The position numbers were made by a program, and so were the translations under genes. Shown here piece after piece: positions 51,388 through 59,705 of a stretch of DNA of 64,000 nt. Position 1 is the first letter of the stretch, and each line of letters starts with the position of its first letter. Location: assembly GCF_008297955.1 (NCBI RefSeq), contig NZ_VTPY01000003.1:558001-622000 (forward strand). The letters are read 5' to 3'. This stretch comes from Billgrantia pellis (GTDB lineage: Bacteria; Pseudomonadota; Gammaproteobacteria; Pseudomonadales; Halomonadaceae). Under the pieces are notes generated by a model, which had not been told where the DNA came from, did not search any database, and worked only from the letters and a program-made list of their open reading frames with translations.

Positions 51388-54300
51388 GATCTGATTTCTT
51401 CCAATGTGTTTTCCGAAGCAGCGTCGTTTCGCTTGCTGAACAGCGAGAGCACCCAGACGAAGAAAATCGGAACAAAGAGCACACCAAGCAGGATGGTCGC
51501 CAACATGCCGCCGACCAGTCCAAACCCGATTGCGCGCTGACTGGCAGCGCCAGCACCCGTCGCGATAATCAGCGGAGAGACGCCCAACAAGAACGACAAC
51601 GACGTCATGATGATCGGGCGGAAGCGAAGCCGGACCGCTTCTACAGCTGCGTCAATGAGTGACATACCTTGCTCGTGCAAGCTTTTGGCAAACTCGACAA
51701 TCAGGATGGCGTTCTTCGAAGACAAGCCGACGATGGTGATCAGCCCGACCTTGAAGTACACGTCATTGGGCAAGCCGACGAGGGTCATCATCAGCACCCC
51801 GCCCATCACCCCTACGGGGACAATTAGCATCACCGCTACCGGAATCTTCCAGCTTTCGTACAGCGCTACTAGCACGAGGAACACCACAAGGATGGCTAGT
51901 GCGAAAAGCTTGGGAGCCTGAGCCCCGGCCAGCTTCTCTTGGTAGGAAAGAGCAGTCCATTCGTACCCGATCCCGAGCGGGAGCTCATCGGCAATTCGCT
52001 CCAACTCAGCTATGGCTTCTCCAGAGCTGTGACCAGGGTTAGCGTCACCGCTGATTTTGAAGGCTGGATATCCATTGTAACGTGATATCTGAATCGGCCC
52101 GTTCTCCCAAGACGTGGTAGCAAACGAACTCACCGGAACGAGGTCACCAGAGGCGTTCAGAACGTTTAACGTCAACAGGCTTTCTGGCGTCATTCGGTAA
52201 TGCGCGTCTGCCTGCACGACCACGCGCTGCATACGGCCATCATTGGGAAATTCATTAACAATGGCTGACCCATACGCAGTAGAAATGATTGAAGAAATGG
52301 TCTCGAAACTTACGCCCAGCGCCTGGGCTTGTTCCCGATCAACATGCACCCTCAGTTGAGGGGCGTCCTCCAGCCCTTCAGTCATGGCATACGCGATGAT
52401 GGGAGATGCGTTGGCCTTCTCCAGCAACTCGTCACGTGCCTGAACCAAAGCATCGCGACCGAGTCCTCCTCGATCCTGCAGGCGGAAGGAGAACCCACCA
52501 GCCGTTCCTAAGCCTTCGATAGGAGGCGGCTCGACAGCTGTGATCACACCATCCTGGTGGCCAGAGAAGCGTTCGTTGACAGCTGTGACCATGTCGGCTG
52601 CCGTGGCGCCTTCTCCGCGTTCAGACCAGTCCTTGAGCATGGGAAAGCCGAGCGCAGCATTTGAGCCTGTTCCCGAGAAGCTATAACCCAAAACGAACAG
52701 CGACGATCCGGTTGCTTCCTGGGACACGATGAAATCTTCGACCTCTTCAATCGTTGCTTCAGTACGGGGATAAGCCGCTCCGGGGGGCAATTGGATGTCG
52801 ACGTAGTAGTACCCCTGGTCCTCGACCGGTACGAACGACTCAGGCAGTTGGACATAAAGAAAGCCCATGACCCCGACTAGTGCTGCATAAAGCAGCATGC
52901 ATCTCGCAGTTCGGCGAACCAGTTGCGAGCTCAGCCAGGTGAATCGGTCTGTTAATTGCCCGAAACAGTGGTTGAACCAGCCGAAAAGGCCTTTTTTTTC
53001 CGCATGAACCCCTTTAGTAACCGGCTTAAGTAGAGTCGCGCACAACGCCGGAGTGAAAGTCAAAGCCAGAAAACCAGAGAACAGGACGGACACGGCCATC
53101 GTTAGCGAAAACTGTTGATAGATGACGCCAACCGAGCCGCCCATAAACGCCATGGGGAAGAAGACCGCCGCCATAACAAGCACGGCCCCGATGATGGCGC
53201 TGCGCACCTGTCCCATGGCTTTGATCGTGGCTTCTTTGGGGGGCAGCCCCTCCTCCACCATGATGCGCTCAACGTTCTCGATGATCACGATGGCGTCGTC
53301 GACCAGAATGCCGATGACGAGCACCATACCGAACATTGTCATCATGTTGACGGAGAAGCCTAGCGCGTACATCACCGCCAATGTCCCAGCGAGACAAATC
53401 GGTACCACGATGGTGGGCACCAAGGTATAGCGAAGGTTTTGAAGAAACAGATATATCGACAGGAAGACCAGCACCATAGCCTGGAGGAGAGTCGCCAGTA
53501 CCTTCTTGATCGACGCTTCTACAAATCCCGACGTATCGTAGGGGACGGAATAGGAAATGCCTTCTGGAAAATTGCTGGAGAGCTCTTCCAGCCGACCTCG
53601 TACCGCCTCGGCAGTTTCGATGGCGTTCGCGCCAGGAGCCAGTTGGACGCCGGCCGCCACACTCTCTCGGCCATCTTCCCGCGAGCCGAACATGTAGTCC
53701 ATGAGACCTATTTCCAGGCGCGCGACATCAGACAGCCGCACCATGGAGCCGTCTTGATTCGCTTTGAGCACGATCCGTCCGAACTCCTCAACGGACTGCA
53801 TGGTGCCTTGCAGAGCGATCGTGGCGGTCAGCTCCTGCCCAGATGCACTTGGACGTGCACCGAAGCTGCCCGCGGGGACCTGGATGTTCTGTGAAGCTAT
53901 AGCCTGATTTACATCCTCCACTGACAAGCCATATCCGAGCAGCTGATGCGGGTTTAGCCACACGCGCATCGCGGCTTCCGAAGAATAGAACTGCACTCTA
54001 CCTACGCCCTTCACCCGGCGTATTTCGTTGTTAACGGTGCGGGCGGCGTAATCAGAGAGATCCACCGGACCAAGCCCTGCGCCTTCGTCAGCTAATAGTG
54101 AATAAATCATGAATTCACTGCCCGAGATCTGCTCTACCTGGATACCCTGCTGTACGACGGAACCTGGAAGGCGGGCTTCTGCGTTCTTCAAGCGGTTCTG
54201 GACATCTACCTGAGCCATGTCCGGGTTGATGTCAGTATCGAATGTCACCGTAATCTGCGAACGACCCGCTTCGCTAGAAGACTCGAAGTACAACATTCCC

Positions 54301-54518
54301 CTGGCACCATTGAGTTCTTCTTCGATCACGTTGGTCACTGAGTCTGCTACTACCGTAGCGGAGGCGCCGGGATACGACGCAGATACAGATATTTGCGGCG
54401 GCACTACATTGGGAAACTGCGACACCGGTAAAGAGGGAATAGCAAGCAGCCCTGCCAATAAGATGAAAATGGCCAACACCCATGCGAAATTCGGGCGGTC
54501 TAGAAAAAAGCGCGACAT
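51384..54518 (-). CDS. RND multidrug efflux pump, inner-membrane transporter (AcrB/MexB/AdeB-like)
   Basis: A 1044-residue HAE1-type RND protein. It starts MSRFFLDRPNFAWVLAIFIL; the proton-relay aspartates lie in VLVIGILVDDAIVIIENVER near 400; the membrane motif GQVRSAIIGAVLVMAAVFFP is present; and the C-terminal half has GLITIVGLSSKNAILIVEFA and RFRPIIMTSLSFLLGVSPLI. The porter region includes YDTSGFVEASIKKVL. It pumps drugs or detergents across the envelope with the membrane-fusion and outer-membrane partners of the same operon. Confidence 0.95.
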   Translation of the reverse strand: MSRFFLDRPNFAWVLAIFILLAGLLAIPSLPVSQFPNVVPPQISVSASYPGASATVVADSVTNVIEEELNGARGMLYFESSSEAGRSQITVTFDTDINPDMAQVDVQNRLKNAEARLPGSVVQQGIQVEQISGSEFMIYSLLADEGAGLGPVDLSDYAARTVNNEIRRVKGVGRVQFYSSEAAMRVWLNPHQLLGYGLSVEDVNQAIASQNIQVPAGSFGARPSASGQELTATIALQGTMQSVEEFGRIVLKANQDGSMVRLSDVARLEIGLMDYMFGSREDGRESVAAGVQLAPGANAIETAEAVRGRLEELSSNFPEGISYSVPYDTSGFVEASIKKVLATLLQAMVLVFLSIYLFLQNLRYTLVPTIVVPICLAGTLAVMYALGFSVNMMTMFGMVLVIGILVDDAIVIIENVERIMVEEGLPPKEATIKAMGQVRSAIIGAVLVMAAVFFPMAFMGGSVGVIYQQFSLTMAVSVLFSGFLALTFTPALCATLLKPVTKGVHAEKKGLFGWFNHCFGQLTDRFTWLSSQLVRRTARCMLLYAALVGVMGFLYVQLPESFVPVEDQGYYYVDIQLPPGAAYPRTEATIEEVEDFIVSQEATGSSLFVLGYSFSGTGSNAALGFPMLKDWSERGEGATAADMVTAVNERFSGHQDGVITAVEPPPIEGLGTAGGFSFRLQDRGGLGRDALVQARDELLEKANASPIIAYAMTEGLEDAPQLRVHVDREQAQALGVSFETISSIISTAYGSAIVNEFPNDGRMQRVVVQADAHYRMTPESLLTLNVLNASGDLVPVSSFATTSWENGPIQISRYNGYPAFKISGDANPGHSSGEAIAELERIADELPLGIGYEWTALSYQEKLAGAQAPKLFALAILVVFLVLVALYESWKIPVAVMLIVPVGVMGGVLMMTLVGLPNDVYFKVGLITIVGLSSKNAILIVEFAKSLHEQGMSLIDAAVEAVRLRFRPIIMTSLSFLLGVSPLIIATGAGAASQRAIGFGLVGGMLATILLGVLFVPIFFVWVLSLFSKRNDAASENTLEEIRS

Positions 54519-54561
54519 ATAAGGATATCCTGATGAGGTAGCTGATGAAGCTGCAGGTGGA

Positions 54562-55716
54562 TTAAGGCGAAGTAGGCTTTTGTTCGAGCACCTCGACGCT
54601 GCTACCTGGTGCTACCGCTGGGTTGCTCATCCCCCCGACCACCACTCGGTCACCGGCTACCAAGCCGCTGGTCACATGCCACCGAGAGTCCTTCATTGCG
54701 CCGGTCTCGACGGCCCGCTCTTCCAGACGATTCTCATCATCAACTACCAGAACATGGGTCGCCCCATCGTCCTGTATCCGAACCGCCCGCTGAGGGACCA
54801 AAATCGCCTCGGAGTCGGTGCCGTAAATGAGGCTTACGCGCACATACATACCTGGAAGCAGTGACCCGTCCTCATTCGGAAAAGCTCCTCTCAAGGTCAC
54901 TTGGCCTGTGCCTCGGTCGACCGTTACATCTGAAAACATCAGCTGGCCTTCACGCTTTTCCCCGTCCACTTCGCTCGTCAATGAAACCCTGACGCCGCTG
55001 CGTGGATCACCATCTTCTTCCGCACGCGCATGAGCCGCCCGTAAACGAGCGACCTCTGAAACAGGTAGCTTGAAGTCAACGTAGACTGGATCAAGCTGTT
55101 GGATCATCGCGAGCGGTGTCGCTTCGTTTTGTCCAACCATTGCTCCCTCGGTCACGAGCGCTCGCCCTACTCGTCCATCGATAGGCGCTTCGACCGTTGC
55201 ATAGCTAAGATCAAGTAACGCGGTCTCCAGTTCTGCCTGAGCAGCGCGCTTATCAGCCTCAGCGCTCTGTACAGCGGCGCGAGCACTATCGTAGTCCTGC
55301 CTGCTGACAGCCTCGATTTCCACGAGCGGTTCAAAACGGGTTAACCGAGTCTTTGCGTCCACCGACATGGCGTCAGCACGTGCAAGCTGCGCCTGCGCGC
55401 GCGAGACGGCTGCATTGAGCGGCGCGGGATCGATCTGGAAAAGGATATCGCCGGCTCGTACGTCGGACCCTTCAACAAACTCTCGGCTGATGACTATACC
55501 GGCAACCCGGGCACGTATTTCTGCCATGCGCACGGGCTCAACGCGGCCAGGCAGCTCGATGGCTGGTGTAAACGGCTCGGCGCTGACCTCTAACGCCTCT
55601 ACTTGGGGAGGTTCCTCATGTGCTGCCGTGTCTTGGCCCGCTACATCCGCGCCGCAGCCAACCAGAAAAATTGCTGCCACGAACACCGCCAACCCGTTGA
55701 TGCATCTGATTTTCAT
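54562..55716 (-). CDS. RND periplasmic adaptor (membrane-fusion lipoprotein)
   Basis: About 384 residues. Lipobox FLVGCGAD, then a lipoyl-like half (GRVEPVRMAEIRARVAGIVI ... VRAGDILFQIDPAPLNAAVS), a helical hairpin (ARADAMSVDAKTRLTRFEPL; EADKRAAQAELETALLDLSY) and the second lipoyl half (TVEAPIDGRVGRALVTEGAM). The barrel and membrane-proximal domains finish the AcrA/MexA pattern. Start uncertain between GTG 55722 and ATG 55716. It is the first gene of the adaptor-pump-outer-membrane operon and is divergent from a TetR gene. Confidence 0.93.
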   Translation of the reverse strand: MKIRCINGLAVFVAAIFLVGCGADVAGQDTAAHEEPPQVEALEVSAEPFTPAIELPGRVEPVRMAEIRARVAGIVISREFVEGSDVRAGDILFQIDPAPLNAAVSRAQAQLARADAMSVDAKTRLTRFEPLVEIEAVSRQDYDSARAAVQSAEADKRAAQAELETALLDLSYATVEAPIDGRVGRALVTEGAMVGQNEATPLAMIQQLDPVYVDFKLPVSEVARLRAAHARAEEDGDPRSGVRVSLTSEVDGEKREGQLMFSDVTVDRGTGQVTLRGAFPNEDGSLLPGMYVRVSLIYGTDSEAILVPQRAVRIQDDGATHVLVVDDENRLEERAVETGAMKDSRWHVTSGLVAGDRVVVGGMSNPAVAPGSSVEVLEQKPTSP

Positions 55717-55890
55717 AGCCACCGCTGTATCACTCAGCCGATTGATGGAGAACGCGGATGATCGCCCTATATTTCTATTGAGTCAATATTATCTCATATG
55801 AATTTTATTTCACTTTTTCGATCGCTGCCGCTTGCAAAACAGGATGTTTTAGACACAATGCGGCCTAGCAGGAACATAGCGAGGAAACCC

Positions 55891-56451
55891 ATGGCAACGC
55901 CTACCCCCAATGATCGAATGCTCAAGGCGCTGGCTGCCGCATATGTCGAGAAGCCGCGCGCTACGCTTAAGCAATTAGCCGACGCTGCAGGGACCAGTAC
56001 AGCTACGCTGCACAGGCTTTGCGGTACCCGTGAAGCACTCGTAAAAATGCTTGAGTCTCAGGGACTGTCGGCCCTGAATCAGGTCATAGCGGATGCAGAA
56101 CTCACTAAGGCCGAGCCTTTAGAAGCTTTACGGCGCATGATCGTCGGTCACCTAGCTCAGCGTGAGTTGCTTTTATTTATGATGTTTCAATACCGGCCAG
56201 ATTCGAATGACCCTGGTAACGAGTGCTCCAGATGGGCGTCTTACACTGATGCGCTGGATACTTTTTTCTTGAGGGGCCAGCACGAGGGGTTGTTTAGGAT
56301 AGACATCAGTGCACAAATGCTCACCGAGCTTTTCAGTGCAATGCTCTACGGCGTTGTCGACGCGGAACGCTGTGGCCGTGCAGCGAGCGCAACCTCCGCC
56401 ATTGTCTTCGAGAAATTCTTTTTGCACGGCGGAAGCGCGCAGAAGGTTTGA
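55891..56451 (+). CDS. TetR-family repressor, probable regulator of the RND operon
   Basis: A 186-residue protein with a TetR-like N-terminus (ALAAAYVEKPRATLKQLADA then AGTSTATLHRLCGTREALVK), residues 10-55, followed by an all-helical ligand domain (VIADAELTKAEPLEALRRMI). The recognition helix STATLHRLCGTREAL is close to the TetR consensus. Start at 55891 with GCGAGG upstream; an earlier in-frame ATG at 55798 is less likely. It faces the adaptor gene across about 175 bp, the usual place for a local efflux repressor. Confidence 0.85.
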   Translation: MATPTPNDRMLKALAAAYVEKPRATLKQLADAAGTSTATLHRLCGTREALVKMLESQGLSALNQVIADAELTKAEPLEALRRMIVGHLAQRELLLFMMFQYRPDSNDPGNECSRWASYTDALDTFFLRGQHEGLFRIDISAQMLTELFSAMLYGVVDAERCGRAASATSAIVFEKFFLHGGSAQKV

Positions 56452-56686
56452 GGAAGAGGATGGGTTTCGGCGGCTAGACGGATAAGACCGGACGCCAGCG
56501 CCCAAAGGTTCACTAGTGGTGTAGCCTGGCTTGTTGCCGACCTGTTTTTGGCAAGCGTGTTACTCTTGAGTAGCGAGCGTGACCAACTCGCAACTCGGCG
56601 AAAAGTCACCGCCCCTTCCAAGGGTAAAGTCCTCGCATCCACACATGCGAGCTTAGCTACCGTTCCAGGGAATTCGAAAGCCAGGT

Positions 56687-57037
56687 ATGTACAGCGAAGA
56701 ATCTAATGCAAAAAAAAGCATGCGGCTGATCGTCTTTCTGCTGGCCACGACGCTGGTCATTCCGCTGGCTGCGCTCTATTTTCCTTGGCGTCCCGAAGCA
56801 GAAACATTGGGCACTTGGTTCCAAAGAAGCGGGTCCATCATGACCATTCTTTGTATCTCAATTGATACCAAGTTGTTTTCAATATACGTTTGGTTGAATT
56901 CTGAAGACGAGCCAAGCGTACACGTCGAACGTTTTAAAGCGAAATACTATTATCGCTACAAGGCCATGTCTATCTTAGCGTTTCTGCTGACGATTATGGG
57001 TACAACGATTTGGGGCTACGGAGACCTAATAGTGTGA
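56687..57037 (+). CDS. Small membrane protein of unknown function (cassette-type gene)
   Basis: A 116-residue protein, family not recognised. Two or three hydrophobic segments: MRLIVFLLATTLVIPLAALY, IMTILCISIDTKLFSIYVWL and MSILAFLLTIMGTTIWGYGD. A charged loop EDEPSVHVERFKAKYYYRYK lies between the second and third. GC content is clearly lower than in the pump operon. The stop codon falls inside the left arm of an attC-like site (57023-57074), which is how integron cassette genes usually end, so it is treated as the left-most cassette. It is on the plus strand, opposite to the cassettes to its right. Confidence 0.65.
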   Translation: MYSEESNAKKSMRLIVFLLATTLVIPLAALYFPWRPEAETLGTWFQRSGSIMTILCISIDTKLFSIYVWLNSEDEPSVHVERFKAKYYYRYKAMSILAFLLTIMGTTIWGYGDLIV

Positions 57038-57074
57038 GAAGTGTGGTCTCAGCTTCGTTGATTGCGGTTAGGGC
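57023..57074 (+). repeat. attC-like integron recombination site
   Basis: Left arm GACCTAATAG, right arm GCGGTTAGGGC; the right arm fits the core-site rule GTTRRRY closely, the left one is one base off. Inner bases GTGAGAAGTGTGGTCTCAG can pair partly. Weak alone, supported by its place directly at the stop of the adjoining gene. Confidence 0.5.
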
Positions 57075-57227
57075 TGAAGACCGATTATTAGAATTGTTAG
57101 CGACAGACGGAGCCTAGCATCGTTTAAGGGCCCCGTTTGGGTGGGAATGAATTTCGCCGGACGCCTTTTTATCGGCAGGATGCGGACGTTAGTAGAAAGG
57201 CGGCTATCGGCCAGAAGCGGACCTTGG

Positions 57228-58028
57228 CTAATTCTCAATTTCTCTCTGTAGCGCGTGGAGAGGGTGCCGTGACTTCCCCGCAGAGCGCCGATTATTAAAC
57301 AACTCATACATGCAGTCTGTCTCCTCCTTGTTCGCAGCCCTGCTTTCAAAACCTTCGGAAATTAAACCCGCGGCTTCTAGCATTACCCATGCAGCCCATT
57401 TTCTGACCGTTGTAACGTGGCATGCCTTTACATGGCTATGTTTTGCGTCAAGTACTGCACCGCATGTCGTAAAGGTGATTGATTTCTTTTTCAAGACTTT
57501 CCCAGTCATCGAGATGGGAGAACCTATAACGCTCACAGGTTAGTATCGCAGTTAACCCACGCTTGATCTTGGCCGTCGTGTTTCCCATCTCAAAGGAGAA
57601 GATGCATTCTATGCAGCTCCAGACTTGACCAGTTGCATCTCAGGCATCATATCTGTTTGCGCATCGAAGAACCAGTAAACACCACGGTGGACTGCCTTCT
57701 CTGCGTCGCTTTCTCTGCCGTTTTGGATGATCCGAGTTAACGCTTGGAACCACTCGCAACTCAGCATCTCTTTCACCAGCTTTTCATTGAGGGTGAGTTT
57801 TTGGTATCCCCGCATACTCGCGCTCGTGCATAGCATCTTAGATTCTGTGGGGAAGGAGAACCATCTGGTTGAGGTTGGTCTAACACGACCGTCCATGCTG
57901 GGTATAAGCCGAACCGCAGCACCACCACGCTCAAGAACAGTAGTAAAAGAGAGGGCGAGCAATCCGCACGCTGATTCTACATCTTCGAAGAAGCGACGTT
58001 TTGCGTAAGCAACACTACCAGTTATACC
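57228..58028 (-). pseudogene. HEPN-like cassette gene broken by frameshifts
   Basis: Three consecutive reading frames on the minus strand join into one protein. Frame 1 (58028 to about 57613) gives RRFFEDVESACGLLALSFTT ... LTRIIQNGRESDAEKAVHRG then VYWFFDAQTDMMPEMQLVK. Frame 2 (about 57635 to 57450) gives WSCIECIFSFEMGNTTAKIK then HLDDWESLEKEINHLYDMR. Frame 3 (about 57470 to 57228) gives AVLDAKHSHVKACHVTTVRK then WAAWVMLEAAGLISEGFES. Each break needs a change of one base. The order resembles Apea-type HEPN proteins (RWFxxA helix, WxxxE helix, LYDxR...H near the end), RNases of toxin and defence systems. A fourth segment (about 58145-58035: LTVQKPDWTVLQQCVANEDI) may be its start in yet another frame. 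Confidence 0.7.
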
Positions 58029-58151
58029 TCAGTTAACCATAGACTACCTTGAATATACTTCCATGTAATACTGACAATATCTTCGTTTGCAACGCATTGC
58101 TGAAGCACCGTCCAATCAGGCTTCTGCACTGTCAGTCTGCCGATCCTCAAC

Positions 58152-58442
58152 TCATCCCAGCTTTACGACCTTGGTGTGTTGGCCCTTGAATCCCGCTTGA
58201 AACACAGGGCCAATCGATGGATCACTGTACTCCCCGTGAAATTCATCGCGACCATCCACTTCCCAGGTAGGCGGTGATGGCGGTAGCGGAACATACCCAG
58301 CTTGTGACCAGTCGAGTTCCGTCGGTGGTTCTCGTCTGCCGGATTTTCTTTTCGACTCATGCGCAACATGTGTCAACCCGGTGGTTTCTTGGGGATCTTC
58401 ACCCCTTCCTTTTCCGAACATTCTTGTGAGGAAACTAAGCAT
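58152..58442 (-). CDS. Small hypothetical protein in the cassette cluster
   Basis: A 96-residue, proline-rich soluble protein with no recognised family (LSFLTRMFGKGRGEDPQETT; WSQAGYVPLPPSPPTWEVDG; SIGPVFQAGFKGQHTKVVKL). It starts 37 bp after an attC-like site, as cassette genes do. No attC is seen directly after its stop; instead an open segment follows in a shifted frame (DELRIGRLTVQ), so this may be the first part of the broken HEPN-like gene rather than an independent gene. Confidence 0.5.
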   Translation of the reverse strand: MLSFLTRMFGKGRGEDPQETTGLTHVAHESKRKSGRREPPTELDWSQAGYVPLPPSPPTWEVDGRDEFHGEYSDPSIGPVFQAGFKGQHTKVVKLG

Positions 58443-58478
58443 CCGTAATTTCTCTATTTATGTTATTCTTAAGCTGAT

Positions 58479-58520
58479 GCCCAATACGTAATACAGGGAC
58501 GCGTTGCATCCGAGTTAACA
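58479..58520 (-). repeat. attC-like site (degenerate)
   Basis: Minus strand TGTTAAC at one end, GTATTGGGC at the other, with the inner hairpin GGATGCAACGCGTCC between. Only 42 bp long and the right core (GTATTGG) departs from GTTRRRY. It directly follows the stop of the 139-residue cassette gene. Confidence 0.5.
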
Positions 58521-58524
58521 GGTA

Positions 58525-58944
58525 TTAGAGCCTTGGTTCACGACGAACAGCGGACGGCTTATGAACAAGGCTTCTGGGATTGAGCAGCGTTCGGTATGCA
58601 TTCCTAACTGACTCCAGGCCGATGCCTAATTCCTTCACAGCGTCTGCGTCGTATGTGTCAGGGTTTAGACAGTACTCCGCCTTCTGGTCGCAGCGCTGTG
58701 CCAAGTCTCGATCGATATGCCTCATAGGAATCGCAGCAGCGGACCAGTATCGGACGAGGAGCGCTTCTCTGTCGTCACTTCTTCCCTTTCCTCGCTCGAT
58801 GTCGCGGTAGTATAGATATGTCTCGTCTAGCGCCACCAGGATTTCGCGCAGGGCGTTGTCTCGGAGTTCCCGTCTCTCTTTGGGAAGCGCTAACAGGTTC
58901 GGAACAACTCCGAATAACCCACCGATGATTTCACTCAGTGCCAC
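58525..58944 (-). CDS. Hypothetical protein in an integron-type cassette
   Basis: A 139-residue, mainly helical protein: LSEIIGGLFGVVPNLLALPK at the start, NALREILVALDETYLYYRDI near 30-50, AIPMRHIDRDLAQRCDQKAE near 70-90. No domain recognised. The first 20 residues are hydrophobic enough for a membrane anchor or a helical hairpin. It starts 13 bp after an attC site (58957-59018) and its stop lies 5 bp before another, giving a complete cassette. Lower GC than the chromosomal neighbours. Confidence 0.68.
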   Translation of the reverse strand: MALSEIIGGLFGVVPNLLALPKERRELRDNALREILVALDETYLYYRDIERGKGRSDDREALLVRYWSAAAIPMRHIDRDLAQRCDQKAEYCLNPDTYDADAVKELGIGLESVRNAYRTLLNPRSLVHKPSAVRREPRL

Positions 58945-58956
58945 AGTTCCCCCTTG

Positions 58957-59018
58957 GCTCTAACGCCATAGCGCACCGGCACACTTTAGTGCGTCCGAGT
59001 GACGCGATTTGTTAGGGC
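58957..59018 (-). repeat. attC site of the HEPN-like cassette
   Basis: Minus strand GCCCTAAC at the start and GCGTTAGAGC at the end, 62 bp apart. The inner arms TCGGACGCAC and GTGCCGGTGCG form the expected imperfect stem with unpaired bases. Size and arrangement match classical 59-base elements. It lies directly after the 204-residue HEPN-like gene. Confidence 0.82.
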
Positions 59019-59028
59019 TTTCAGACAT

Positions 59029-59643
59029 CTAATTTTTCTCGTGTGTTGCGAGGGATGCTATATGCCTGACCTCGTTTGCATTGCTTTTGATACGGCGAGC
59101 CTCAGACACAAACTCCTCGATCCTTGCAACACCGTCTTCGTCACCAAGTCTAGTGACAGCTACGACGAGGCGGAAAAGCACCCAAGCCGCATCAATAGCT
59201 AAATCGAGAATATTCTCATCAATTTGAGCATCACCCGCCTCTCGATTACGGACTTCGCCATTCCATCGAGGATTGCGAATAAACATTGCCGTATCTCCAA
59301 GCGGGACTAGGTAGCCATGGAACAAGGAGTGGCGATAACTCATGAGATCCCCTGCAGCTGACGCCGCGATGCCAAGGACCTCATTGGCCTTATCACTTAG
59401 CTCATTGCTTCCACTGGAAAGAATGCCTACCCATCTATTGGCGGATGTTTTATCAGTTGACGGCCTGTTGCCTTCCACTTCTTCCTTTTCGAGAATCCAC
59501 ACAGCGCGCTCGAGATGAGTTTCGAACATCCCCCAAGCAACTGCGAACACGCCGATTTTATGCTGTATTTCAATCGGTATCCCAAGCTCTTGGATTTTTG
59601 CACTAACGAACAAGGCATTCCGTGTGTGTTTCGGTAACTCCAC
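59029..59643 (-). CDS. HEPN-like protein in an integron-type cassette
   Basis: A 204-residue, mostly helical protein. QHKIGVFAVAWGMFETHLER then AVWILEKEE near residues 28-55 is the first helix pair, and SYRHSLFHGYLV near 102 holds Arg and His at the HEPN RNase spacing (R-x4-H followed by Gly). LAIDAAWVLFRLVVAVTRLG closes the bundle. HEPN proteins of this form are RNA-cutting toxins or inactive antitoxin-like relatives. It starts 14 bp after one attC site and ends 11 bp before the next, on the same strand as the ATPase cassette. No partner antitoxin gene is obvious beside it. Confidence 0.6.
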   Translation of the reverse strand: MELPKHTRNALFVSAKIQELGIPIEIQHKIGVFAVAWGMFETHLERAVWILEKEEVEGNRPSTDKTSANRWVGILSSGSNELSDKANEVLGIAASAAGDLMSYRHSLFHGYLVPLGDTAMFIRNPRWNGEVRNREAGDAQIDENILDLAIDAAWVLFRLVVAVTRLGDEDGVARIEEFVSEARRIKSNANEVRHIASLATHEKN

Positions 59644-59656
59644 TTACCCTCCTAGC

Positions 59657-59705
59657 GCCCTAACGCCGCGTTCACCGGCTTGTCCGGGGCAACGCTTTGT
59701 TAAGC
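59657..59705 (-). repeat. attC site of the ATPase cassette
   Basis: Minus strand: GCTTAAC (perfect RYYYAAC) ... GTTAGGGC, with internal arms GTTGCCCCGG and CCGGTGAAC. The stop codon of the ATPase gene (TAA) is part of the GCTTAAC arm, a hallmark of integron cassettes. Confidence 0.85.

Noticed and set aside
56346..56642. 98-codon minus-strand frame after the TetR gene
   Set aside because: It overlaps the TetR end in antisense and has no recognisable domain or ribosome site.
57228..57536. 102-codon frame as an independent small gene
   Set aside because: Its first residues overlap the frame that encodes HLDDWESLEKEINHLYDMR; only the later part is coding and belongs to the broken HEPN-like gene.
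57609..57962. 117-codon frame as an independent small gene
   Set aside because: It starts at TTG in the middle of a longer open stretch and its end continues in another frame as the same HEPN-like protein.
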